From: Bacillota bacterium
GTDB taxonomy: Bacteria; Bacillota; Clostridia; Lachnospirales; Lachnospiraceae
NCBI GenBank assembly: GCA_902363515.1
Contig: CABJAN010000010.1
Location: forward strand, 4,160-68,159
Direction: 5' to 3'
Length of the DNA stretch: 64,000 bases
Made by a program: the position numbers and the translations under genes. How positions within the stretch are numbered: position 1 is the stretch's first letter; every line of letters begins with the position of its first letter. Below, in pieces: positions 40,474 to 49,798 of the stretch. Under the pieces are notes generated by a model. That model saw nothing but the letters and a program-made list of their open reading frames with translations, was not told where the DNA came from and did no database searches.

Positions 40474-41772
40474 ATGCATGGAAAAAGAAGAAACTGGCGT
40501 TCCCTGGAAAATACAGCGAAAATTTTCCCTGCTACCAGTGGGAAAAAAGACGAGAGAGTGTTTCGGATTTCCTGTCAGATGAAGGAGATGGTGGACCCGG
40601 AGAAATTGCAGAAAGCTTTGGATTTATGTGTGAAGGACTATTCTTTGTTCTTGTGCGTGCTGCGCGTGGGGCTGTTCTGGAATTATCTGGAGGAAAGCCA
40701 TTTAAGGCCTGTAGTAAAGGAAGAGAGTCGTCCTCCCTGCAGCCAGATTTATTTTCGGGATCAGAAGAATCTTCTTTTTGAAGTGACTTATTATAAAAAG
40801 CGGATTAATTTTGAGACTTACCATGCCTTAACAGATGGAACGGGCGCTATGCAGTTTGTGAAAACGCTGGTGTTTTATTATTTGAAAGAAATGCATCCGG
40901 AACGCATTCAGGGGTCTGTGCAACAGGTGCAGTTTGATGCAACAGAAGCAGAGCTTTCGGAGGATAGTTTTGAAAAGTATTATTCTGATGCAGGAAAGGA
41001 TGAAAAGATTCCCAAATATAAAGCGCATCAATTAAGATATCGGAAAACAGAGTATCATACCATACATCTGACAGAAGGCATTTTGTCTGTTCAGGAGATA
41101 TTAAAAGCAGCAAAATCTTATGGAACAACCCTGAGTGTGTACTTGACAGCAGTATATTTGTGCGCTATTGGCAAGGAAATGAGTGAGAGGCAGAAGAGAA
41201 AACCGGTGGCGCTTATGATTCCTGTAAATCTGCGGAACTTTTTTCCTTCTGAGTCTGTGCGGAACTTTTTTGGGTGGATTGATATTGGCTATAATTTTTC
41301 TACACAGAGCAATGAATTGGAGGATGTGATTGCCTTTACTGCCAGATTTTTTAAAGAGGAGCTGACGCCTGAGAGAATTGCCGCCAGAATGAATGGATTT
41401 ATGCGAATGGAAAAGAATCCGCTTATGCGGATTTTGCCTCTTCCGGTGAAGCTTTGGGGCATGCAGTTGGGCGCTATGGTTTCTTCTGCAAATGGAACAG
41501 CAGTGTTTTCTAATATTGGAAAAATTGTGATGCCAGAAGAATGCAGGGAATATATTGACTGGTTTGATTTTTATACTACTACACCGAAGATGGAGATTTG
41601 TGCCTGTTCCTTTGAAGATAATCTGACGGTGAGCTTTACTTCCTGCTATGTGGAGAGTACCGTAGAGAAGAACTTTTTCCGTATGCTCACAGAGGAGGGT
41701 ATGGAAGTGAGGATTATTTCCTGGAATGCAGAGAAGGGAGGACAACAGGATGCAATATTGCAGAAGATGTAA
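40474..41772 (+). CDS. Condensation-domain-like / alcohol acetyltransferase-like protein
   Basis: 432 residues with a chloramphenicol-acetyltransferase-like fold. The motif YHALTDG (116-122) matches the HHxxxDG acyltransferase motif, with the second His and the Asp kept and the first His replaced by Tyr. PVNLRNFFPSESVRNFFGWI corresponds to the second conserved block. There is no carrier protein or adenylation domain nearby, so it likely acyl-transfers onto a free alcohol or lipid. The 3' end overlaps the start of the next gene. The product is unknown. Confidence 0.7.
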   Translation: MHGKRRNWRSLENTAKIFPATSGKKDERVFRISCQMKEMVDPEKLQKALDLCVKDYSLFLCVLRVGLFWNYLEESHLRPVVKEESRPPCSQIYFRDQKNLLFEVTYYKKRINFETYHALTDGTGAMQFVKTLVFYYLKEMHPERIQGSVQQVQFDATEAELSEDSFEKYYSDAGKDEKIPKYKAHQLRYRKTEYHTIHLTEGILSVQEILKAAKSYGTTLSVYLTAVYLCAIGKEMSERQKRKPVALMIPVNLRNFFPSESVRNFFGWIDIGYNFSTQSNELEDVIAFTARFFKEELTPERIAARMNGFMRMEKNPLMRILPLPVKLWGMQLGAMVSSANGTAVFSNIGKIVMPEECREYIDWFDFYTTTPKMEICACSFEDNLTVSFTSCYVESTVEKNFFRMLTEEGMEVRIISWNAEKGGQQDAILQKM

Positions 41773-42415
41773 GGCGTGGATTGAGAATCCGTCCAGACGA
41801 TGCCCTCTGTGTCAGGGAGTCCTTGAGGGAGAGCCGGAACCAGAGGGACAGTTGTTCCCGGATGTGACCAGGACAACGTCAGGAATGGAGTTTGGATTTC
41901 GGGTATTTACCTTTGTATGCGTGGCCCTGGCTGTGGTTGGGTGTGCGGCAAATATGATTTTTTTATCCCAGGTTTTCTGGGGCGGTTTTGTTGCAGTAGC
42001 TGTTGGATGCATGTGGGTTTTAACAGCAGTGGGACTTCGGAAACGCCGGAATCTGCTGAAAAATACATTATGGCAGATGGTATTGCTCAGTGGAATTTTT
42101 TTATTATGGGATTTTCTTACAGGGTATCGCGGATGGTCCCTGGAATATGCAATTCCTATTGCGATTCTTCTTGTTTTTCCTATTCTTACGGTAATGGTGA
42201 AGGTGATGAACTTGCCGGCTGTTTATTATATGGTTTATTATATTCTGGCCTGTGGTGCCGGGATTTTCCAGTTGCTACTGCTTCCTGTAGGGATTTTAAA
42301 AATGGAGATTCCATGTATTGTATGCGGCGCTGTTTCCTGTCTGGTGCTGGCAGGACTGGTGATTTTCCAGGGGAAAAGTTTTTGGGATGAAGTAAAAAAG
42401 AAAGTACATATGTAG
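41750..42415 (+). CDS. DUF6320-type zinc-ribbon membrane protein
   Basis: 221 residues. An N-terminal zinc ribbon (YCRRCKAWIENPSRRCPLC, about 3-21) precedes six predicted TM helices (about 50-200). The ATG at 41750 follows GGGAGG; an earlier codon at 41726 lacks a site. It overlaps the acyltransferase gene by 23 bases, a strong sign of joint function. I infer that the trio makes or remodels a lipid or envelope ester. Confidence 0.7.
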   Translation: MQYCRRCKAWIENPSRRCPLCQGVLEGEPEPEGQLFPDVTRTTSGMEFGFRVFTFVCVALAVVGCAANMIFLSQVFWGGFVAVAVGCMWVLTAVGLRKRRNLLKNTLWQMVLLSGIFLLWDFLTGYRGWSLEYAIPIAILLVFPILTVMVKVMNLPAVYYMVYYILACGAGIFQLLLLPVGILKMEIPCIVCGAVSCLVLAGLVIFQGKSFWDEVKKKVHM

Positions 42416-42431
42416 AAGAAAGGAATTTGAT

Positions 42432-42953
42432 ATGAAAGAATTATTAGTTGTAGTGGACATGCAGAGAGACTTTGTAGATGGAGCATTAGGGACAAAAGAA
42501 GCCCAGGGTATTGTGGAAAATGTGGTCAAGAAGGTAAAAAAAGCTAAGGAATGTGGAAAAGATGTGATTTTTACTCTGGATACCCATCACCAGGATTATC
42601 TTCTCACCCAGGAGGGAAGAAACCTTCCGGTAGCTCATTGCATTAAGGGAACACCGGGATGGGAGTTGATTCCTGAGCTTCAGGAATTATCAGAGGAGTG
42701 CCAGGTGTTGGAAAAGCCGGTGTTTGGCAGTACAGCTCTGGCTCATATGGCAGTTAGAAATGGATATGAGGCCATTGAACTGGTGGGATTGTGTACAGAT
42801 ATTTGTGTGATTTCCAATGCATTGATTTTGAAATCTTCCCTGCCGGAAGCGAAGATTTGTGTAGACGCCTCCTGCTGCGCAGGGGTGACACCGAAGAGCC
42901 ATGAGAATGCTCTTGAGGCTATGAAAATGTGCCAGATTATGGTCGGAGAATAA
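42432..42953 (+). CDS. Isochorismatase-family cysteine hydrolase (nicotinamidase-like)
   Basis: 173 residues. The catalytic triad is visible: Asp9 (VVDMQRDF), Lys95 (EKPVFGS) and Cys125 (CTDICV). Metal ligands Asp50 and His52 (DTHH) suggest a nicotinamidase/pyrazinamidase, which deamidates nicotinamide for NAD salvage. The length is shorter than E. coli PncA, as in many Firmicutes. It sits 16 bases behind the DUF6320 gene with AAAGGAA. Confidence 0.87.
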   Translation: MKELLVVVDMQRDFVDGALGTKEAQGIVENVVKKVKKAKECGKDVIFTLDTHHQDYLLTQEGRNLPVAHCIKGTPGWELIPELQELSEECQVLEKPVFGSTALAHMAVRNGYEAIELVGLCTDICVISNALILKSSLPEAKICVDASCCAGVTPKSHENALEAMKMCQIMVGE

Positions 42954-42991
42954 TTGTTTCAGTCTAAAGTGTGGTTTTTTCCATAAGCATA

Positions 42992-43000
42992 TGCTATACT
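42992..43000 (+). promoter_or_regulatory. Extended -10 promoter of the second Rpn gene
   Basis: TGCTATACT (42992-43000), with no good -35. It lies 37 bases before the ATG. Confidence 0.5.
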
Positions 43001-43036
43001 TTCTTTATAGGATTCCTCTGTAGAACTGGAGGAAAT

Positions 43037-43930
43037 ATGAAGAAACGAAAAACATTACAGGATTTGACAATTAAAGATAATTTTCTTTTCGGCGCAGTTA
43101 TGTGTGTGGAGGAAAACTGCAAGGGATTTCTTGAGATGGTACTGGGATTCTCCATTTCATCTGTAGTAGTGAGCAAGGAGAAGAGTATGATTTATCATCC
43201 GGAATACAAAGGTGTCCGACTGGATATTTATGCCGAAGATGAAAATCATACACATTACAACGTGGAAATGCAGGTGAAGAAAAAGACAACCCTGGGAAAA
43301 CGCAGTCGATACTACCACGGTCAGATGGTAATGGAGGCGTTGGCAAGTGGGGAGGATTATGAAACACTGCCGGATACCTTTGTGATTTTTGTCTGCGATT
43401 TCGACCCATTCGGAGAGCATTTATATTGCTATACTTTTGGGAATGAGTGCAAGGAGAATAAAAATGTGAAGCTGGACGATGGAAGTTGTACCATCTTTCT
43501 GAGTACTAAGGGAGAGAATGAGGAGAAAGTACCGCAAGAACTTGTCAGATTCCTGAAATTTGTGACGGCTGATTTGGAAGAGAGTGAAGAGGATTTCCAG
43601 GATGAACTGGTAAAACGGTTTCAGGAGACCATTCACAGCATTAAAACAGACCGCGAGATGGGAGAACGCTATATGATTTTTGAAGAAATGCTGCGAGAGG
43701 AAAAGCAGGAAGGTAGGCTTGAAGGCCGAATCGAGGCAACCCGGGAAGCTGTTTTCGAACTCCTGGAGGATTTGGGAGAACTCCCGGACAGCTTGCGTGA
43801 CAGGATGGAAGGTCTGGAGGAACTTGGAGACTTGAAGTTTTTATTCAAACTGGCAGCAAAAACAGATTCTATACAAAACTTTGTAGAAGACGCAGAGAAG
43901 TATTTACAAACAAAAGAGAAAGAAGAATAA
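43037..43930 (+). CDS. Rpn-family PD-(D/E)XK nuclease/transposase-like protein
   Basis: 297 residues. It starts with the family opening LQDLTIKDNFLFGAVM. The catalytic set is Asp63 (VRLDIYAED) and Glu77-x-Gln79 (NVEMQVKK), and LPDTFVIFVCDFDPF is the later family block. The C-terminal third is the charged helical tail (EGRLEGRIEATREA). The ATG at 43037 follows CTGGAGG; a GTG at 42971 lies upstream of the promoter. It is unrelated in detail to the Rpn genes at 12965 and 53742, so the three are not recent duplicates. Confidence 0.9.
   Translation: MKKRKTLQDLTIKDNFLFGAVMCVEENCKGFLEMVLGFSISSVVVSKEKSMIYHPEYKGVRLDIYAEDENHTHYNVEMQVKKKTTLGKRSRYYHGQMVMEALASGEDYETLPDTFVIFVCDFDPFGEHLYCYTFGNECKENKNVKLDDGSCTIFLSTKGENEEKVPQELVRFLKFVTADLEESEEDFQDELVKRFQETIHSIKTDREMGERYMIFEEMLREEKQEGRLEGRIEATREAVFELLEDLGELPDSLRDRMEGLEELGDLKFLFKLAAKTDSIQNFVEDAEKYLQTKEKEE
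43673..43930 (+). CDS. Possible intragenic Rpn C-terminal small protein
   Basis: An in-frame ATG at 43673 is preceded by GGGAGA (43660-43665) at a 7-base gap. It would encode 85 residues starting MIFEEMLREE, the charged tail only. The same arrangement occurs in the other Rpn genes of the window. Confidence 0.4.
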   Translation: MIFEEMLREEKQEGRLEGRIEATREAVFELLEDLGELPDSLRDRMEGLEELGDLKFLFKLAAKTDSIQNFVEDAEKYLQTKEKEE

Positions 43931-43967
43931 GGTCGGTGGTGATTCTGTACTGCCGGAGCATATCTGT

Positions 43968-44171
43968 CCCAATGCCATGTGCAGCAAATGCAAGGGCATT
44001 GGGGTCTATAAAAACTCTTGAAATAAGAGTGTCTTACTGATTCAGAAAACATTCAATTCATTAATTCGCAGAGGAATCATATATCAATTTATTAGCTAAA
44101 TACATAGAAGCTGCTACATTTTGCACATGTGGGGAATGTTTATATATTCCTCAATGTTGTTTCATGCAGCA
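43968..44171. other. Intergenic hairpins between Rpn gene and histidine kinase
   Basis: CCCAATGCC / GGCATTGGG (43968-44004) is a strong stem but lacks a T-run; it may still end the Rpn transcript. ACTCTT-GAAAT-AAGAGT follows. A longer stem, GCTGCT...AGCAGC (44111-44171) with an inner GGAAT/ATTCC, lies just beyond the kinase stop. No gene is seen in this 258-base gap. Confidence 0.5.
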
Positions 44172-44188
44172 GCTCCATGCATTATCAA

Positions 44189-46438
44189 TTATTTTAGAAA
44201 TGTAATTTCAACGGTAAATAAATCAGCATCTGTAAAGATTTCCAAACGTCCTCCCTGAAGTTCTGTGAAGCTTTTGGCAATGGCCAGCCCAAGACCGCTG
44301 CCTTCTGTGTTACGGGAAGCGTCTCCACGGACGAAACGTTCTGTGATTTCGTTTGGATTGAAGTTCAATTCCGTAGCGGAAATATTTTTCATAATAATTT
44401 TTACATGGTTTTCTGTATTTTCCATGGTGATGTAAGCACGGGAATGAGGCATAGCATATTTGGTAATGTTTACAATTAGGTTCTCAAATACCCGATAGGT
44501 TCTCTGACTATCTAAGGGAAGAATAATTTTTTCTTCTGGAAGCTGCCAGCGGAAAATTAAATCCGTAGCGTTAATCTTATCTTGTAGTTCCAGTTTCACC
44601 TGGCGCAGCAGGCTTACAATATCCACATCTACAATGTTTAGCGTAATGGCCTTACTGGTTGCTTTGCTTACTTCAAAGAGGTCCTCAATGAGGATTTTCA
44701 ACCGATTTGCCTTCTGATCCAGAATACCAATATATTTTTCTCTTTCCTCTTCGGATAAGTCCTCTTTTTTCAGTAAGTCCACATAGGTAATAATTGCAGT
44801 AAGAGGAGTTTTTAAGTCATGGGACACATTGGTAATCAGGTCGGTTTTCATTTTGGTACTTTTTACTTCTTCATCTACAGCCTTTTTAAATCCTGTCTGA
44901 ATCTTATCAATTTCATCTCGGAAAGGCTCGAATACGCCTAAATCCTCTGGGATTGTGCCATTTAAGTTTCCTTTTGCCAACTCGTTGGTGGCTTCTAATA
45001 AAAGCTGATACTGTTCTTGAATCCGTTTCAGGTATTTTTGCAGCAGATAGAACAAAACCACAGAGTAAATTAAAAGCGCGCCAATGCCCCAGAACCACAG
45101 CATACTGATAAAGCCCAGAATAATAAAGTTAATTAATACAATTTTCAACAACACGCGGTTGGTGTTATTTGTGAGATTAATATGAAGAAGGCTGTTGTAG
45201 ATTTTTAAGGCAGTAGAGCGCATCCATGGCCAGATGCGGTAAGTGATGACACGTTTACGCAAATACTCCATAGGCCCCATAGTAAAGATTGCTCTAAGGC
45301 AGCTTACAGTCCAGTAGCAAAGAGCAAATACGGTAATCCACCCCAAAAGTCCCCATACGTATTGGATACCCTGGGCAAGCATGTGAGGTGTGCCAAGACT
45401 GGTAAGTATGGAATAAATGGCCTGTCGGCTTAAAGTATACGGATCACCGGCTATGGAGACAGAAATTCCCAAAACACAGAATCCGATAAAAGCTACAATC
45501 TCAAAAGGTACAGTAAAGATTTTTTCATTTCCTGTTTCAAGTACTTTTACAAAAGGCAGGAGAAGCGCTGCAATAGCAACTGCTGCCAGGAGGGTCACAA
45601 ATACAATAACTAAATCTCCATTTGTATAATAGCTGGTTCCATGCTCCACGGTAATGAACTCTGGATAGTTTTCCATAAAAGCAGACAAGGAATCCTGAGT
45701 CATTGCAAAGCAGTAGGTTTTATTCTGAGGATTCTGGAAGGATTTTGTAAATCCCCATTCGTTCTGAATCCCTTCAATAGGGTTTTCTTTGGCTACTTCG
45801 TTTAAAACTTGAGAAGCATTGTTTTTTTCGTGAGTTAGGAAACCAGTGGAAATCACATTTCCATTTTTTCCATATTCAATGACAGCAATAAAAGCATAGT
45901 CTCCATATTCGCTATTTCCTTTTAACTGAGACTGAGACAAAGCATTGGACAGAGTGGAAGATGAGGACAGAGAACTAGCACTCCGATTGCTGTCAATGAT
46001 TCCGCTCTCGTCCAGAACTTCATACTCCAGATAGGAGCGGAAATAGGAGAAATTATTAGACCATTCGCTATACAGGTTGTCTATCTCCTCAGAGACGGTT
46101 GCTTCATCCTCATCTTCGGGATAAGTGTCTTCTGTGAAGGTGTCTTTCTCTTCTTGTTCATCTGATGCAGTTTTTATTGGTCTGGATTGAGAAATGAAAA
46201 TTTCGTAAGGAGAAAGGGAAGTATCACTTTCACTTTGAATCTCCTCTGCATGAAGCACATAGGAGGCCTCTACCAGAAAATTGCTAATATCTCGATAAGA
46301 ATAAGGAAAGGCATCCAGCTCCTGCTGCTGCCGGATATAATGAGGCCTGAGAACCATCATTGCCAGAGAGGGCAGAAGTATGATGATTCCAATAATAATA
46401 CATGTTAGTTTACGATAATTTTTCAATTTTGTATCCAA
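44189..46438 (-). CDS. OmpR-partner sensor histidine kinase
   Basis: About 749 residues. TM1 (about 13-33), a roughly 230-residue extracytoplasmic domain, then several TM helices (about 275-480), HAMP, HisKA (NVSHDLKTPLTAIITYVDLL) and HATPase (G-box NTEGSGLGLAIAKS). The multi-helix membrane part between sensor and HAMP is longer than usual. The start is uncertain: TTG at 46438, or TTG at 46426 with GGGGAG better spaced. It overlaps the regulator gene by about 29 bases. The signal is unknown. Confidence 0.88.
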   Translation of the reverse strand: MDTKLKNYRKLTCIIIGIIILLPSLAMMVLRPHYIRQQQELDAFPYSYRDISNFLVEASYVLHAEEIQSESDTSLSPYEIFISQSRPIKTASDEQEEKDTFTEDTYPEDEDEATVSEEIDNLYSEWSNNFSYFRSYLEYEVLDESGIIDSNRSASSLSSSSTLSNALSQSQLKGNSEYGDYAFIAVIEYGKNGNVISTGFLTHEKNNASQVLNEVAKENPIEGIQNEWGFTKSFQNPQNKTYCFAMTQDSLSAFMENYPEFITVEHGTSYYTNGDLVIVFVTLLAAVAIAALLLPFVKVLETGNEKIFTVPFEIVAFIGFCVLGISVSIAGDPYTLSRQAIYSILTSLGTPHMLAQGIQYVWGLLGWITVFALCYWTVSCLRAIFTMGPMEYLRKRVITYRIWPWMRSTALKIYNSLLHINLTNNTNRVLLKIVLINFIILGFISMLWFWGIGALLIYSVVLFYLLQKYLKRIQEQYQLLLEATNELAKGNLNGTIPEDLGVFEPFRDEIDKIQTGFKKAVDEEVKSTKMKTDLITNVSHDLKTPLTAIITYVDLLKKEDLSEEEREKYIGILDQKANRLKILIEDLFEVSKATSKAITLNIVDVDIVSLLRQVKLELQDKINATDLIFRWQLPEEKIILPLDSQRTYRVFENLIVNITKYAMPHSRAYITMENTENHVKIIMKNISATELNFNPNEITERFVRGDASRNTEGSGLGLAIAKSFTELQGGRLEIFTDADLFTVEITFLK

Positions 46439-47123
46439 CTCCCCACACCACCTTTAAATATTTTGGTTCCTTTGGGTTAATCTCAATTTTTTCACGGATA
46501 TTTCTGACGTGAACCATAACGGTTTCTGTATTCACTGCACGTTCATTCCACACCCGTTCGTAAATTTCATCGGCTGAGAAAACCCTGCCAGGATTTTTGA
46601 TTAATAATAATAAGATTTTAAACTCCATTGGAGTCAGTTTTACAGGAGCATCATCTACCCGGACTTCAAAGGTGCTTTCATTTACCTCAAGACCGCCCAT
46701 GGTATATACGGTGTCTGTTTTTTCCTGTTCTTTTGCCTGAAGCCTTTCCATGAAGCGCTTATACCGGCGCATCTGGGAATTCACTCTTGCCATCAGTTCC
46801 ATTGGGGTAAAGGGCTTGGTAACGTAATCATCTGCTCCAATATTCAGCCCCATGACCTTGTCTACTTCTTCTGATTTTGCAGAAAGCATGATGACAGGAA
46901 AATCGTGTTTTTCTCTGAGCTTCATGGTCATGGTGATTCCATCCATGCGGGGCATCATAATATCCACAATAGCCAGATGAATGTCTTCCCTTTCCAGTGT
47001 TTCCAGACCTTCTATGCCGTCTGAGGCCATAAATACTTCATAGCCCTGACTTTTCAGGTAAATACCTACGCCTTCCCGGATGTCTTTGTCATCTTCTACA
47101 ATTAAAATGTGATTCATTTCCAT
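46410..47123 (-). CDS. OmpR/PhoB-family response regulator
   Basis: 237 residues. Receiver domain with EDD (about 9-11), phosphoacceptor Asp about 54 (VDIMMPRMDG) and Lys about 104 (TKPFTP). The C-terminal winged helix carries LTPMEFKILLLLIKNPGRVF and VMVHVRNIREKIE. The start is the ATG at 47123, near GGAGAG; an in-frame codon at 47159 is less likely. It is first in the two-gene operon with the kinase. Confidence 0.93.
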   Translation of the reverse strand: MEMNHILIVEDDKDIREGVGIYLKSQGYEVFMASDGIEGLETLEREDIHLAIVDIMMPRMDGITMTMKLREKHDFPVIMLSAKSEEVDKVMGLNIGADDYVTKPFTPMELMARVNSQMRRYKRFMERLQAKEQEKTDTVYTMGGLEVNESTFEVRVDDAPVKLTPMEFKILLLLIKNPGRVFSADEIYERVWNERAVNTETVMVHVRNIREKIEINPKEPKYLKVVWGVGYKIEKLS

Positions 47124-47204
47124 AATGTTCTCTCCTGTTCTTGTTACAATACCAATCATAAGATATAAAGTTTAAAAGTCTCATGTGAAAAAACGAAAGA
47201 ATTT

Positions 47205-47360
47205 TTAAAGAAAAAAGAGTTATCGCAGGAAAAAGCTACCGGGACTATGGATACCGCCCCAACTCAGCCTGCGTTCGCCTTGAGCCTGTAGTCTCAAAGC
47301 GTACTCGGCAGATTCGTCGGGACAGCATCCATAGCCCTGGAGGCTGTTTTATGCGACAAC
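47205..47360 (-). terminator. Large structured terminator element after aroC
   Basis: On the minus strand TTGTCGCA (47359-47352) pairs with TGCGATAA (47227-47220) using one G-U pair, then CTCTTTTTTC follows. Inside, CCAGGGCTATGGAT (47340-47327) pairs with ATCCATAGTCCCGG (47252-47239). The 74-base centre is GC-rich and contains TTGAG/CTCAA. At about 150 bases it is far longer than an ordinary terminator and looks like an inserted or functional RNA element. Confidence 0.55.
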
Positions 47361-47379
47361 CCCTTTTAGGGTAATATGG

Positions 47380-48483
47380 CTAGTTTTGGAAAAAATCTTT
47401 GATTTTATCCAGGCGGGTGGTCATACTGCCTAACATGGCGTCCAGGATGACCAGGGCTGCCATGGACTCTACTACTACCACAGCTCTTGGTACGATAATG
47501 GGGTCATGGCGGCCTTTGATACGGACTTCTATGGCTTCACCCTGGCGGTTTACGGTTTCCTGGGGAGAGGCAATAGAAGGGGTTGGCTTAAAGGCAGCGC
47601 GGAAAATAATGGGGCAGCCGTCACTGATACCTCCGGTAATGCCGCCTGAGTGATTGGTTTTCTTCACAATATCGCCCTGTGGAGTAATTCCGTAAGCATC
47701 ATTATTTTGTAAACCAGTGGAGCGGGCAGCTTCCATACCGGAGCCGATTTCAAAACCCTTGACAGCGCCAATGGAAAACATGGCTTTGGCAAGAGCAGCG
47801 TCCAGTTTTTCAAAAGCAGGTTCCCCGATACCGGCAGGAACTCCTGTAATCACACATTCCACCATGCCACCGGAAGAATTGGTTTCTTTCATGCATTGTT
47901 TCAGATATTCCTCTGCTTTTGCAGCGGCCTGGGCATCTGGCATATAGAATGCATTTTTTTTGATTTCTTCAGGGTCAAATGCATTACGGTCAATGGTAAC
48001 GGGACCAATGGAACAGGTATAAGCAGACAGGCTTACGCCAAGCTCTTTTAAAAGCTTTGCAGCCACAGCACCGGCAGCTACGCGACCAATGGTTTCACGA
48101 CCAGAGGAACGTCCGCCTCCCCGGTAGTCCCGGAATCCGTATTTTCTGTCATAGTTTAAGTCTGCATGACCGGGGCGGTAGTAATTGGCAATTTCACTGT
48201 AATCTTTGGAACGTTGATCCAGATTTCTCACCATAAGAGAAATGGGGGTGCCTGTGGTTTTACCTTCAAAAACGCCGGAAAGGATTTCTACCAGGTCGCC
48301 CTCTTTGCGCTGAGTTGTAAATTTAGACTGTCCGGGTTTGCGTCTGTCCAGATAGCGCTGAATATCTTCTTCACAAAGGGGAAGTCCGGCAGGACAGCCG
48401 TCAATCACTACGCCAATGGCTTTTCCATGAGATTCCCCCCAGGTACTGATTTTCAAAACGTTTCCAAATGTTGAACCGTACAT
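47380..48483 (-). CDS. aroC: Chorismate synthase
   Basis: 367 residues. It makes chorismate from EPSP, using reduced FMN. The signatures GESHGKAIGVVIDG at the start and YRGGGRSSGRETIGRVAAGA (about 120-139) are intact. It is last in a four-gene operon with a methyltransferase, an asparaginase and a DUF1294 gene, away from other shikimate genes. pabABC, which consumes chorismate, lies 8.5 kb away. Confidence 0.97.
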   Translation of the reverse strand: MYGSTFGNVLKISTWGESHGKAIGVVIDGCPAGLPLCEEDIQRYLDRRKPGQSKFTTQRKEGDLVEILSGVFEGKTTGTPISLMVRNLDQRSKDYSEIANYYRPGHADLNYDRKYGFRDYRGGGRSSGRETIGRVAAGAVAAKLLKELGVSLSAYTCSIGPVTIDRNAFDPEEIKKNAFYMPDAQAAAKAEEYLKQCMKETNSSGGMVECVITGVPAGIGEPAFEKLDAALAKAMFSIGAVKGFEIGSGMEAARSTGLQNNDAYGITPQGDIVKKTNHSGGITGGISDGCPIIFRAAFKPTPSIASPQETVNRQGEAIEVRIKGRHDPIIVPRAVVVVESMAALVILDAMLGSMTTRLDKIKDFFQN

Positions 48484-48499
48484 AAGTCCATTCCTCCTT

Positions 48500-48769
48500 T
48501 TAAAACACGGTATATAAGATTACTGCTGCAATGGCCTGAATAATCAGGATGATGGGGAGCCCCAGAGTGAATTTTGGATGGCGTGTTTTGTGGTGAAACA
48601 GACGCATACCACAGATTGCTCCCAGAGAACCGCCGCAGATGGCGATCCCAAGAAGGGTTTTCTCCGAAATTCTCCATTGATTGGTGCGGGCTTTTTGTTT
48701 ATCAACGCCAAAGGAAATAAAAGCCAGCAGATTTACAGCAATTAAGTACATAATAATATTTTTTAACAA
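48500..48769 (-). CDS. DUF1294 membrane protein
   Basis: 89 residues, three hydrophobic segments. The family pattern FGVDKQKARTNQWRISEKTL, GGSLGA and RHKTRHPKF-like (HHKTRHPKF) is clear. Function unknown. It lies between asparaginase and aroC with gaps of 3 and 16 bases, so it is cotranscribed. Confidence 0.85.
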   Translation of the reverse strand: MLKNIIMYLIAVNLLAFISFGVDKQKARTNQWRISEKTLLGIAICGGSLGAICGMRLFHHKTRHPKFTLGLPIILIIQAIAAVILYTVF

Positions 48770-48772
48770 CAG

Positions 48773-49798
48773 TTACACTCCTTTATAGAACATGTCCTCT
48801 TCCTGGGGACTGATTTCTCCGGCCAGGTTTTTGTAGAACATTTCTTCTATTTTTTTTCGTTCCCAGTGTTTTCCCAGAATCCACATAACCTTGGTAACAA
48901 CAGCTTCGGTACTCATGTCCCTTGCCTGGAACACACCGGCATCCAGGGCAGTACGCCCGGTTTCGTAGAGAGACAGGTTGCAGCCTTCATAGGGACACTG
49001 ACTTTTTACCACTACAATCATGCCCTTTTGAATCACATCCCGCAAATCGTCCATGATTTCTGAGGACATGGAGGGGATACCACCCATACCAAAAGCTTCA
49101 ATAATCAGTCCCCGGTATCCCTGTTCATACAGGAATTGAAAGATTTTTCCGTCAAATCCAGGGACTAACTTAATGAGAAAGACTTTTTCCTCCAGCCTTC
49201 TCTCCAGCACGCAGGAACCCTTTGGTCCCGGAATATAGGAGCGGCGGATGTCCAGGCCTCTGGAATTAATTTCACCTACATAGGGATAATTAATGCTTTC
49301 AAAGGCATGGAAACTGGTGGTGCGGACTTTGGAAGCTCTGGTTCCAAGAATGACCTTGCGGTTAAATGCCAGAAATACTCCCGGCATGCCGCTTCCTGCC
49401 ATGTGAATGGCGCAGCGGCAATTCTCTACAGCATCTGCAAGAGGATTTAAAATAGAGAGCTGACTTCCTGTAATAACCACAGGAATAGGGATGTTCAGCA
49501 GCATAAAGGACAGGGCAGAAGCAGTATAAGCCATGGTATCTGTGCCATGGAAAATCACAATACCGTCATAAGACTGATATTTTTCGTAAATGGTTTCTGC
49601 CATTGCCTGCCAGTTGGATGGCTGGATATTTGCGCTGTCCAACTGGAACAATTCATAGAAATCCACCTCATATAAATCCGTAATATCGGAAATGTAAGAT
49701 AAAATATCACTGCTGGAAAGTCCCGGAACAAGTCCTTTTTCATCCTGGACGCAGGCCAGGGTTCCCCCGGTGGTGATAATCAGGATTTTCTTTTTCAT
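48773..49798 (-). CDS. ansA: Type I asparaginase
   Basis: 341 residues, no signal peptide, so cytosolic. It hydrolyses L-asparagine to aspartate and ammonia. The catalytic threonines are in TTGGTLACV (about 9-17) and HGTDTMAYTASAL (about 84-96). A serine in VVITGSQ and the Asn/Asp-binding residues also match. Its start overlaps the methyltransferase stop (ATGA). Confidence 0.92.
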   Translation of the reverse strand: MKKKILIITTGGTLACVQDEKGLVPGLSSSDILSYISDITDLYEVDFYELFQLDSANIQPSNWQAMAETIYEKYQSYDGIVIFHGTDTMAYTASALSFMLLNIPIPVVITGSQLSILNPLADAVENCRCAIHMAGSGMPGVFLAFNRKVILGTRASKVRTTSFHAFESINYPYVGEINSRGLDIRRSYIPGPKGSCVLERRLEEKVFLIKLVPGFDGKIFQFLYEQGYRGLIIEAFGMGGIPSMSSEIMDDLRDVIQKGMIVVVKSQCPYEGCNLSLYETGRTALDAGVFQARDMSTEAVVTKVMWILGKHWERKKIEEMFYKNLAGEISPQEEDMFYKGV

